Program-made: the position numbers and the translations under genes | Assembly: GCF_051900535.1 (NCBI RefSeq) | Contig: NZ_JBHZGI010000001.1 | Coordinates: forward strand, 930,001 to 994,000 | Source of the DNA: Frateuria_A sp051900535 | GTDB taxonomy: Bacteria; Pseudomonadota; Gammaproteobacteria; Xanthomonadales; Rhodanobacteraceae | Length of the DNA stretch: 64,000 nt | Direction: 5' to 3' | Notes under the pieces: generated by a model | The model's input: only the letters and a program-made list of their open reading frames with translations | The model's database searches: none | What the model was told of the DNA's origin: nothing | In this document: in pieces, positions 33,458 to 46,569 of the stretch | Position numbering within the stretch: the stretch's first letter is position 1 | Layout of the letters: each line of letters opens with the position of its first letter

Positions 33458-34624
33458 ATGCGCCGCTTGTTGTTCCTGCTGCTTTGCCTTGCCGTCGTAC
33501 CGGTCGTCGCGCACGAGCGGATGGCCATGTCCACCGAGCCGCCGCTCGGCGCCAGCGCGGCATTCGACACGCAGGGCCGGCTTTGGGTGGTCGATGCGGC
33601 CGAGGGCCACGTGCGCCTGCGCCATTCGGACGACGTGGGCAAGACCTTCAGCGCGCCGGTACCGGTCAACGCGACACCAGAGCCGATCTACGCCGAAGGT
33701 GAAAACCGGCCCAAGCTGGCGTTCGGCCCTGATGGCGAGATCTACGTCAGCTGGTCGCAACCGCGCGCGAAACCGTGGACCGGCTTCGTGCGCTTTGCCC
33801 GCTCGCTGGATGGCGGCGCGCATTTCTCCACCCCCATCACCGTGCACCGCGACCGCGCCGAGATCACGCATCGCTTCGATGCGCTGGCGGTCGACGGCAA
33901 GGGACGAGTCGTACTCGCCTGGATCGACAAGCGTGACCAGGCCGAGGCCGAGGCGGCGGGCAAGCCGTACCTGGGCGCCGCGGTCTACTACGCCTGGTCC
34001 GACGACCGCGGCGCAAGCTTCGTACCCGAACGCAAGCTCGCCGCGCACAGCTGCGAGTGCTGCCGCATCGCGCTTTCGAAGACCCCGCAAGGTGAAATCG
34101 TCGCGTTCTTCCGCGCCATCTACGGCGACAACATCCGCGATCACGCCTATGCCGCGCTGCGTACGGACGGCGGACCGGCCCGGGCCGAACGCGCCACTTT
34201 CAGCGGCTGGCACATCGCCGGCTGCCCGCACCACGGCCCCGGCCTGGCCATCGCCCCGGACGGTACCCGCAATGCCGTCTGGTACGAGGCCAGCGGCAAG
34301 CCGACGATCTGGTACGGCCAGCTCCAACCCGGTCACCGCGCTGCGCACCCCCAGGTGCTCGCCGGCGCCGGCGCCAGTCACGCGGATATAGCGGTGCATG
34401 GCCGTACCGTGTGGGTGGTGTGGAACCAGGTCGGCGCACAGGGCGAGGCACTGGTGATGCGCCGCTCGGACAACGACGGCCTGGACTTCGACGCGCCGCG
34501 CACGCTGGCGGACACCACCGCGGCGGTCGGCTCGCCGCAATTGCTGCTGCACGACGGCCACGCCTACGTCGCCTGGAACACGGCGGCCGGCTTCCGCCTG
34601 CTCCCGGCCGAGGGCACGCCATGA
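33458..34624 (+). CDS. Exported BNR/Asp-box beta-propeller protein with Cys/His clusters
   Basis: 388-residue protein with signal peptide (MRRLLFLLLCLAVVPVVA). Four Asp-box-like turns are visible: SDDVGKTF, SLDGGAHF, SDDRGASF and SDNDGLDF, indicating a sialidase-type propeller. However the sequence also has CECC (residues 199-202) and GCPHHG (Cys256, His258, His259), which look like metal or redox sites and are not part of sialidase catalysis. It starts 15 bases after the TonB receptor with GGAAGGA in front, and its stop overlaps the next start (ATGA). I would not call it a sialidase; a periplasmic metal-binding partner of the receptor is more likely. Confidence 0.85.
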   Translation: MRRLLFLLLCLAVVPVVAHERMAMSTEPPLGASAAFDTQGRLWVVDAAEGHVRLRHSDDVGKTFSAPVPVNATPEPIYAEGENRPKLAFGPDGEIYVSWSQPRAKPWTGFVRFARSLDGGAHFSTPITVHRDRAEITHRFDALAVDGKGRVVLAWIDKRDQAEAEAAGKPYLGAAVYYAWSDDRGASFVPERKLAAHSCECCRIALSKTPQGEIVAFFRAIYGDNIRDHAYAALRTDGGPARAERATFSGWHIAGCPHHGPGLAIAPDGTRNAVWYEASGKPTIWYGQLQPGHRAAHPQVLAGAGASHADIAVHGRTVWVVWNQVGAQGEALVMRRSDNDGLDFDAPRTLADTTAAVGSPQLLLHDGHAYVAWNTAAGFRLLPAEGTP

Positions 34625-35085
34625 CACGCTGGCTCGCCGCCTTGCTGCTGATGCCGGCACTGGCCACGGCCAGTTCGCTGAAACCATTGACCGCGTCCGA
34701 CATTCCCGCCCTGGTTTCACCGCCCGCGCACGGCGAACGCCTGATCGCGCTTTGGGCGCTGGATTGCGCGTATTGCGAACCGAACCTGCAGGCCCTGGCA
34801 CGATTGCAGCAGGCACATCCGCAGGCGATCGAGCTGGTTACCGTGGCCACCGACGACATGGCGCACGGACCGGCCATCGAAAAGCGCCTCGCCGCCGCCG
34901 GCATGACCGCCTGGCCCGCCCGCGCCTACGCCGACGCCACGCCCGAGCGGCTGAGCTATCTGCTCGATCCCGAATGGGGCGGCGAGACGCCGCGCGTGCT
35001 GGTCATCCGCGCCGATGGCTCACGCCACGGCTACAGCGGCGAACTGACCACAAAACAGCTCCAGGCCCTCTCGCCCGACCCGTAG
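34621..35085 (+). CDS. Exported thioredoxin-like (TlpA-type) protein with CAYC motif
   Basis: 154-residue protein with an N-terminal signal peptide (MTRWLAALLLMPALATA). The thioredoxin fold is indicated by LIALWALDCAYCEPNLQALA (Cys49 and Cys52 in a CxxC) and the later WGGETPRVLVIRADGSRHGY, in which TPR replaces the usual cis-Pro region. It is translationally coupled to the BNR gene by an ATGA overlap. A thiol-redox partner for the CECC/CPHH protein, or for metal handling in the periplasm, is a reasonable inference. The TAG stop is part of a degenerate family A repeat. Confidence 0.87.
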   Translation: MTRWLAALLLMPALATASSLKPLTASDIPALVSPPAHGERLIALWALDCAYCEPNLQALARLQQAHPQAIELVTVATDDMAHGPAIEKRLAAAGMTAWPARAYADATPERLSYLLDPEWGGETPRVLVIRADGSRHGYSGELTTKQLQALSPDP

Positions 35086-35103
35086 GCTGGGTTTGTGCCC
35101 ACA
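35082..35103. repeat. Degenerate family A repeat
   Basis: GTAGGCTGGGTTTGTGCCCAC diverges at a few positions from the copy at 19488, is followed by ATGCCGTTCG (compare ATGACGTTCG at 26758), and its TAG is the stop codon of the thioredoxin-like gene. Confidence 0.55.
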
Positions 35104-35158
35104 TGCCGTTCGTCGTGAGCAGGTCGGTGCGCTGGAGCCCCCCCTGCGAAAGCCGGTT

Positions 35159-35202
35159 CCAGACATGCAAAACGCCCCATTCGGGGCGTTTTGCATGTCT
35201 GG
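35159..35202 (-). terminator. Terminator palindrome of tRNA-Ser including the CCA end
   Basis: A perfect 20-bp stem with a 4-base loop (arms 35159-35178 and 35183-35202). The inner core AAAACGCCCC/GGGGCGTTTT is an ordinary terminator, but the stem extends outward through CATGTCT and pairs with the encoded CCA of the tRNA itself. Confidence 0.85.
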
Positions 35203-35292
35203 CGGAGAGAGAGGGATTCGAACCCTCGATAAGGCTTTTGACCCTATACTCCCTTAGCAGGGGAGCCCCTTCGGCCTCTCGGGCATCTCTCC
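35200..35292 (-). tRNA. tRNA-Ser (anticodon GCT)
   Basis: 93-nt type II tRNA read leftward. The acceptor stem GGAGAGA pairs with TCTCTCC, then G73 and an encoded CCA. The anticodon stem CTCCC/GGGAG encloses loop CTGCTAA (anticodon GCT). A long variable arm and T loop GGTTCGAATCC are present. Position after csrA matches the alaS-csrA-serV order of E. coli. It reads AGC and AGU. Confidence 0.96.
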
Positions 35293-35362
35293 GGGTCTGT
35301 TCCGCGCTTTCGCGGAGCCGGCAAGGATACCGGCCGTCGCCGCCGAGGTAAAGCGTTGGTGA

Positions 35363-35569
35363 TCAGTGTTCGCCGGTTTCGCCGGACGCGCCGCTACCGG
35401 ACTCGTGCTCGCCCTTGATCCGCTGGTAGATCTCTTCGCGATGCACCGCCACGTTCTTGGGCGCATTGATGCCGATCCGCACCTGATTGCCCTTCACGCC
35501 GAGAACGGTAACGGTCACCTCGTCACCGATCATCAGGGTTTCACCGACCCTGCGGGTCAGAATCAACAT
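35363..35569 (-). CDS. csrA: Carbon storage regulator, RNA-binding
   Basis: 68-residue CsrA/RsmA. MLILTRRVGETLMIGDEV is the canonical N terminus including the RNA-contacting Leu4 and Arg6-Arg7 region, followed by VLGVKGNQVRIGINAPKNVA and VHREEIYQRI, which carries Arg44. It acts as a dimer binding GGA motifs near ribosome binding sites. The tail SGSGASGETGEH is slightly longer than E. coli. It lies downstream of alaS across a 270-base gap that probably holds its promoter; no other gene is visible there. Confidence 0.97.
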   Translation of the reverse strand: MLILTRRVGETLMIGDEVTVTVLGVKGNQVRIGINAPKNVAVHREEIYQRIKGEHESGSGASGETGEH

Positions 35570-35840
35570 GTTTTGTTACTCCATTACGCTGTTTGGTCAT
35601 AGGCCTGCTGCCGTTGGAGCTTCACCCCTGAGCTCCACGCCAGTCAGTTCGACGAAAGTCCGTCGAAGGCCCTACCGCCTTCCCCGGCTCACAGCCAAGG
35701 CATTCACCATGAATGCCCTTGCCTCACGGCGACATCGTGGGTCCATGCCGCCGACAGTCAACCGATACTAGCCGAGCGCGAGCGCCGTGCGCAACGCATT
35801 TCGAGGGCGATAAATCCCCGATTCACAAAGGCCTGAAGGC

Positions 35841-38468
<2,628 letters not shown>

Positions 38469-38522
38469 GGGCGGCGGGCGGCGTAGACAAAAAAGGCCAC
38501 GCCGGCGGCCACCGCCTTCGAA

Positions 38523-39017
38523 TCAGTCGATTTCGTCGGCAGCGTCGTCCACTTCGGCGTGGGTAGCACGTCGTACTGTGGCGGTGGCAAAGCCGCGACG
38601 CAAGAGGAACTGCGCGCGCCGGGCGCCTTCGGCACGGTCCATCGGGCCCTTGCCGCCATAGCGGCGGCGCAGCTGGTTCACAGCCGAGGCGTCCCAGTCG
38701 ATGTCCGCCGCATCCAGCAATTCGCGGATGCGCGCATCGGGCACGGCGTGGGTCTTGAGCTCCGCGCGGATGCGCTGGGGGCCGTAACCCTGGCTCGCGC
38801 GACTGCGCACCAGGATCTCGGCAAAGCGGTCATCATCCTGGTATTGCTGCTCGCCAAGGCGGTCGACGGCCGCCGTGGCTTCGTCGCCCTCATAACCGCT
38901 CTGGCGCAGCTTGGTCTTCAGCTCGCGGCGCGAATGCTCGCGGCGGGCGAGCAAGCCGAGCGCCTTGTCGTAGGCGGTGCGCCTTGGCTTGTCGGAGTTA
39001 TCCGGGCGACGCTTCAT
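38523..39017 (-). CDS. recX: RecA regulatory protein RecX
   Basis: 164-residue all-helical inhibitor of RecA filament growth. It is made of tandem three-helix repeats: AYDKALGLLARREHSRRELK, then YQDDDRFAEILVRSRASQGYGPQRIRAEL split across the centre, then the C-terminal AEGARRAQFLLRRGFA. It lies 104 bases after recA, separated by a hairpin that should limit its expression. The start is taken at the ATG at 39017 (MKRRPDN); one codon group further upstream (39029) is also possible. Confidence 0.93.
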   Translation of the reverse strand: MKRRPDNSDKPRRTAYDKALGLLARREHSRRELKTKLRQSGYEGDEATAAVDRLGEQQYQDDDRFAEILVRSRASQGYGPQRIRAELKTHAVPDARIRELLDAADIDWDASAVNQLRRRYGGKGPMDRAEGARRAQFLLRRGFATATVRRATHAEVDDAADEID

Positions 39018-39067
39018 GGCGCGCCACACGCATCGAAAGCGGAAGTAGCGGCCCCCTCCCCGAGCGA

Positions 39068-39098
39068 CTGCCCCGGCCGATGGCCGAGGCAGGGGCAG
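39068..39098 (-). terminator. Probable attenuating hairpin between recA and recX
   Basis: Arms CTGCCCC and GGGGCAG (39068-39074, 39092-39098) enclose an inner CGGCC/GGCCG stem. There is no T tract. In E. coli a hairpin at this place lets through only some recA transcripts to recX; a similar role is inferred. Confidence 0.45.
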
Positions 39099-39121
39099 CC
39101 TTGATCAGGCAGGAGCACGAC

Positions 39122-40156
<1,035 letters not shown>

Positions 40157-40287
40157 CGTGGGAATCCCGGGTGGTGTGGCTAGGAATGAGGGGATGATGC
40201 CCGGTCCGAATCTCACGGGCTGCGATAAGTCTGCGAAGGCATTGATTATCCCACAGCCGTCAAGACCCGCCGCAGGCACAGAGCGCT

Positions 40288-40794
40288 TCAGCCCGTCAGC
40301 GCTTGCCGCACGCCGTTGAGCGCGGCGGCCACGCTTTGACGGCGGATCGCCTCACGATCGCCGTCGAAATGGAACAGCTGCGCGTGGGCGTAGCCGCCGC
40401 GGCGTTTCCAGCCGATCCAGACCGTCCCGACCGGCTTTTCCGCCGTGCCACCCGAGGGCCCGGCGATGCCGGTGACCGCCACCGCGACGCCCGCGCCGTA
40501 GCGCGCCATGGCGCCGGAAACCATTTCGAGCACCGTCTCCTCGCTCACCGCGCCGGCGTGTTCGAGCGTACGCGGATTGACGCCCAGCAGCGCCTCCTTG
40601 GCCTCGTAGCTGTACACCACGACGCCGGCATCGAACCAGGCCGAACTGCCCGGCTGGTCGGTGAGCGTCTTGGCGATCCAGCCGCCGGTACAGGACTCGG
40701 CGGTGACCAGCATGAGCTTGTGCTGCTGAACTTCCATGGCGACCTGGCCGGCCAGGGTGGACAGCTCGGCATCGGTGGGCGAGGACAGGGACAC
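40288..40794 (-). CDS. pncC: Nicotinamide-nucleotide amidohydrolase (CinA C-terminal domain only)
   Basis: 168-residue single-domain form like E. coli PncC/YgaD, deamidating NMN to nicotinate mononucleotide in pyridine nucleotide recycling. Motifs are VTAESCTGGWIAKTLTDQPG (catalytic Ser and Thr region), GVVVYSYEAKEALLGV, AVTGIAGPSGGTAEKPVGTV and GDREAIRRQSV. The start used is the GTG at 40794, which aligns with E. coli; the frame stays open to 40938 through a repeat. It precedes recA, as cinA does in many bacteria, and diverges from mutS. Confidence 0.92.
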   Translation of the reverse strand: MSLSSPTDAELSTLAGQVAMEVQQHKLMLVTAESCTGGWIAKTLTDQPGSSAWFDAGVVVYSYEAKEALLGVNPRTLEHAGAVSEETVLEMVSGAMARYGAGVAVAVTGIAGPSGGTAEKPVGTVWIGWKRRGGYAHAQLFHFDGDREAIRRQSVAAALNGVRQALTG

Positions 40795-40876
40795 GGAGGG
40801 CTTCCCGGTGGCGCAAAAAGCTGTTCTACCTGTTCGGGGGACGTGGCGGCAAGCAATGCCTGCTGACGCGGCCTGT

Positions 40877-40937
40877 TGCAGGAGCGCACCTGCGCGCGAC
40901 CGTGGGCCTCGCGACCGCGCACGGATGCGCTCCTGCA
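40877..40937. repeat. Palindromic intergenic repeat, family C
   Basis: 61 bp with perfect 12-bp terminal arms, TGCAGGAGCGCA and TGCGCTCCTGCA, and an inner GC-rich palindrome (GCGCGCGAC ... CGCGACCGCGC). It lies between the divergent pncC and mutS genes, upstream of both. Confidence 0.7.
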
Positions 40938-41056
40938 CGGATGCGCGGCGTTCGCGGCTACCGACGATGCCGCCGGATCAAGGGCGGCGCCGTGTACACT
41001 CCGAAGCCTCCCGGCGCGATCACCGCCGCCGGCGACCGCCCGACCAAACTCCCTGC

Positions 41057-43627
<2,571 letters not shown>

Positions 43628-43695
43628 GCAGTAGCCCATCCCCGGTCTTCCTGGGGAAGAAGCCGATCGCGCGCGCTTTATAAACGAGCCCTGCC

Positions 43696-44100
43696 CTACG
43701 ACTGCTCGTCCTTGAACCGCATGATCTGCCGCCGCGCCTGCTTGTCAGGTCGCGTCGGCGGGCGCAGCAGACCCGCCGCTCCCAGCTTGCGCTGCGCCCG
43801 CGCCACCTCGCGCGCGGCGAGGCTTTCCTCGGTTTCGCGATACAGCGCCTGCGCCACCGGCGCCGGCCCGCGCTGTTCCGACAGTGCCAGCACCACCACC
43901 TCGAGCCGCTCCTCGCCCCGGCCGATGTGCAAACGGTCGCCCACGTGCAGTGCCTTCGCCGGCTTGCAGCCGCTGCCGTTGACGTCCACCTTGCCACCAT
44001 CGATCGCCTGCTTGGCCAGGCTGCGCGTCTTGAAGAACCGCGCGGCCCACAGCCACACGTCGGCCCGCACGGCGGGCGGATTGTTCTGCGTGTCGTTCAT
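43696..44100 (-). CDS. hslR: Heat-shock protein 15, S4-domain RNA-binding protein
   Basis: 134 residues (E. coli Hsp15 is 133). An N-terminal S4 domain (about residues 11-60) begins RADVWLWAARFFKTRSLAKQ and has GKVDVNGSGCKPAKALHVGD. A basic C-terminal segment ends RPDKQARRQIMRFKDEQS. In E. coli it binds 50S subunits carrying stalled nascent chains and helps recycle them. It lies convergent to mutS; the 68-base gap shows no clear terminator. The AEC transporter gene follows upstream on the same strand. Confidence 0.93.
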   Translation of the reverse strand: MNDTQNNPPAVRADVWLWAARFFKTRSLAKQAIDGGKVDVNGSGCKPAKALHVGDRLHIGRGEERLEVVVLALSEQRGPAPVAQALYRETEESLAAREVARAQRKLGAAGLLRPPTRPDKQARRQIMRFKDEQS

Positions 44101-44136
44101 GGCCTCATTATCCCGCGCGGCAGTGAGGCTCGCGCA

Positions 44137-45036
44137 TCATCCGAACAACACGCTTCCCATCGGCACCGTCAGCAACGACAACACGATGCCCGCACCCAGG
44201 ATGGTGTTGGCCAGTGGCGGATCCAGCCCGTATTCGTCGGCCAGGATCGTGGCCGAGACCATCGGCGCCATCGCCGCCTGCAGCACGCCCACGGTCAGCA
44301 CCAATCCGCCCACGCCCGCCGCCATCCCGAGCAGCCAGCACGCCAGCGGCGCCAGCAGGAGTTTCCAGCCCAGGCCAAGACCCGCCGCCGCAAGCTGACG
44401 CTCGCCCGGATGGAAGCGGAACTGCAGTCCGACCGAAAACAGCGCCAGAGGGGTCAGCGTCGCACCCAGTGGTGCAAACACGCCCTCCATGACAGGCGGC
44501 CAGCCCCCGAACGCGCCAACGGCGACGCCGACGAGCAAGGCGACGAACGCCGGGAATGTCGCGATACGCCGCACGATCATCGCCGGCTCCGGCGCGCGTC
44601 CGGCGTACAGGCAGGCCACCACGATACCCATCGAAGCGAGCACCGGAAACGCGCCGAGCTGGTCGGCCACCACGGCCAGCGTCAGCCCCGGCTGGCCGTA
44701 CAACGCCTGCATGAGCGGGTAGCCCATGAACGAGGTGTTGCCCAGCCCGCAGACCAGGATCAGTGCCCCGGTGCGTCCGCGCGACCAGCCCAGCCGCGGC
44801 CCGATCAACCCGAACAGCAGCCAGGCCCCACCGAAGGTCAACCACATCGCGACGATCGGAAACCACAGCTGCGGATCGAAACGCAGCTTCGGAATCAGCT
44901 CCAGCACCAGCGCCGGCAGCGCCACGTTGATCACCCACCAGTTGAGCCCTGCCGCGAGCCCCGCCGGCGGCCGCGCCAGGCGCGCCACCAGTGCGCCCAG
45001 CACCAGGCAGGTGAACAGCAACAGCAAGGCACTCAT
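44137..45036 (-). CDS. AEC-family (auxin efflux carrier-like) transporter
   Basis: 299-residue membrane protein with about ten hydrophobic helices in two halves. GLGNTSFMGYPLMQALYG and the mirrored APMVSATILADEYGLDPPLA are typical family stretches with a helix-breaking Asn-Thr or Pro at the crossover. Bacterial members such as MdcF/YfdV carry dicarboxylates or malonate; the substrate here is unknown. The start is the ATG at 45036 (MSALLLLFTC); the longer frame to 45195 overlaps the divergent kinase gene. It reads toward hslR. Confidence 0.88.
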   Translation of the reverse strand: MSALLLLFTCLVLGALVARLARPPAGLAAGLNWWVINVALPALVLELIPKLRFDPQLWFPIVAMWLTFGGAWLLFGLIGPRLGWSRGRTGALILVCGLGNTSFMGYPLMQALYGQPGLTLAVVADQLGAFPVLASMGIVVACLYAGRAPEPAMIVRRIATFPAFVALLVGVAVGAFGGWPPVMEGVFAPLGATLTPLALFSVGLQFRFHPGERQLAAAGLGLGWKLLLAPLACWLLGMAAGVGGLVLTVGVLQAAMAPMVSATILADEYGLDPPLANTILGAGIVLSLLTVPMGSVLFG

Positions 45037-45127
45037 CGAGCAGGCCGTTGGGAAAGGGCGCATAGCATGCCGTAAGCGGGATGCTGCCGTGGAACCGCTC
45101 TCCCGCTCCCGACGCGATAATGGCGGC

Positions 45128-46261
45128 ATGAACGACACCGACCACCGCGTCCACGGCCTGGCCGCCGATGATGTCCCGCCCGACTGGCCTCCCATCGCCT
45201 CCGCGGAGGTGACCGCGCTGCTCGCGCGCTATCCGTCGATCGGCAGTGCCGGCGTGATCCGGTGGTGCAGCCCCCGCCCGCTTTCGGCCGCCGCGTTGAT
45301 CGATGTCGCCGGGCGCCTGGTATTCGTCAAACGTCACCACCGCAGTGTCCGCACGCCGGTAACGCTGGCCGAGGAGCACGCCTACATGGCCCGGTTGCGC
45401 GAGGCCGGCGTGCCCGTGCCGACAGTGCTTGCCGATGCGGCTGGAAACTCTGCCGTCGCGCATGGCGAATGGACGTACGAGGCGCACATGCCAGCCGTAG
45501 GCGTGGATCTCTACCGCGAAGCCGCCTCGTGGTCGCCCCTCCGCGACTTGGGGCACGCACGGACGGCCGGGGCCATGCTGGCAAGGCTGCATGCAGCCTC
45601 GGAAGGCTACGCGGCCGAACAGCGCCACACGCACCTGCTGGTTGCCCGCAGCGAGCTGATCGCATCGGCCGACCCGCTCGCCACGTTGGCCGCGCAGTTG
45701 CCGGCACGGCCAGGGCTGGCCGCGTACCTGGCGCAACGGGACTGGCGCACGGAGCTCGGCCAGATGCTCGCCCCTTTCCATGCGCAGGTGCAGCCCCGCA
45801 TGGCGGCGCAGCCCGCGCTGTGGACGCACGGCGACTGGCACGTTTCCAACCTGTGCTGGAGCGATGCGGGCTCGCAGGCGTCCATCACCGCCGTGCTCGA
45901 TTTCGGGTTGGCGTCGCGCACATTCGCGCTGTTCGACCTGGCCACGGCGATCGAACGCAACGCGATCGCCTGGCTGGCGCTGGACCGTGGCGATGCAGCC
46001 TATCCCGACACCGCGCGCGCATTGATCGCGGGCTACCGCGAACGCCGGCCGTTGTCCGCCGCGGACGTCCATTTGCTGGCCGACCTGCTGCCGCTGGTGC
46101 ACGTGGACTTCGCGCTGTCGGAAGTGGAGTACTTCAGCGCGATCACACGCTCTCCGGCCAACGCCGACGTGGCATACCGCACCTTCCTTCTCGGGCACGC
46201 GGCGTGGTTCGCCACGACGCCCGGGCGCGCGATGCTTGACGCCATCCGCGCGCTCGCCTGA
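45128..46261 (+). CDS. APH-like phosphotransferase (small-molecule kinase)
   Basis: 377-residue protein-kinase-like phosphotransferase. The phosphate loop region is RLVFVKRHHRSVRTP, the catalytic loop is LWTHGDWHVSNLCW (HGDxxxxN) and the metal-binding motif is AVLDFGLAS. This family includes aminoglycoside, choline, homoserine and thiamine kinases. It is divergent from the AEC gene and directly upstream of the TPP riboswitch that drives a putative thiamine uptake operon, so a thiamine kinase role is possible, but it is not under the riboswitch. No phage or plasmid context suggests antibiotic resistance. Confidence 0.85.
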   Translation: MNDTDHRVHGLAADDVPPDWPPIASAEVTALLARYPSIGSAGVIRWCSPRPLSAAALIDVAGRLVFVKRHHRSVRTPVTLAEEHAYMARLREAGVPVPTVLADAAGNSAVAHGEWTYEAHMPAVGVDLYREAASWSPLRDLGHARTAGAMLARLHAASEGYAAEQRHTHLLVARSELIASADPLATLAAQLPARPGLAAYLAQRDWRTELGQMLAPFHAQVQPRMAAQPALWTHGDWHVSNLCWSDAGSQASITAVLDFGLASRTFALFDLATAIERNAIAWLALDRGDAAYPDTARALIAGYRERRPLSAADVHLLADLLPLVHVDFALSEVEYFSAITRSPANADVAYRTFLLGHAAWFATTPGRAMLDAIRALA

Positions 46262-46412
46262 GTCAGCGAGACCGGTCGCGCAGAAGTGGCTCACGCCAGC
46301 GGGCGAAGTCTGCGTGCCACGCAGGCGTGCGTGTCCTTGCGACTTTGACCTGCGGCCTGCGCTCAGGACGAACGGTTTGGGTTGGACGTCCATTCCATGC
46401 TTCAATACCGGT

Positions 46413-46501
46413 CTTGAAGCGGGGGTGCCCGGCAAAACGCCGGGCTGAGAGAGTCCCTTGGAACCTGATCCGGTTTGTACCGGCGTAGGGAGCTTGATAA
46501 G
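46413..46501 (+). promoter_or_regulatory. TPP riboswitch (THI element)
   Basis: Core conserved blocks are in order: GGGGTGCC, GCTGAGA (46444-46450), CCCTTGGAACCTGATCCGG and GTACCGGCGTAGGGA, with closing arms AAGC and GCTT as P1. Spacing is that of the Rfam THI aptamer. It lies 69 bases before the TonB receptor start, which has only a weak ribosome binding site, so control of translation is likely. Repression by intracellular thiamine pyrophosphate is expected. Confidence 0.95.
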
Positions 46502-46569
46502 CAGTCGCGCGTCTTTCCGGGCGTGCGCCTCGCCGTCGCTTCGTCCTTTCCCTTGCCGACGAGCCGACG

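Noticed and set aside
33458..34624. Annotation as sialidase
   Set aside because: Asp boxes only show a propeller; no sialidase Arg triad is visible, and the Cys/His clusters and operon point elsewhere.
40258..40263. TTGACG as the -35 of recA
   Set aside because: Only 7 bases from the GATAAT; spacing does not fit a sigma-70 promoter.
45128..46261. Aminoglycoside resistance gene
   Set aside because: Only the general APH fold is seen; chromosomal context next to a thiamine operon does not suggest resistance.
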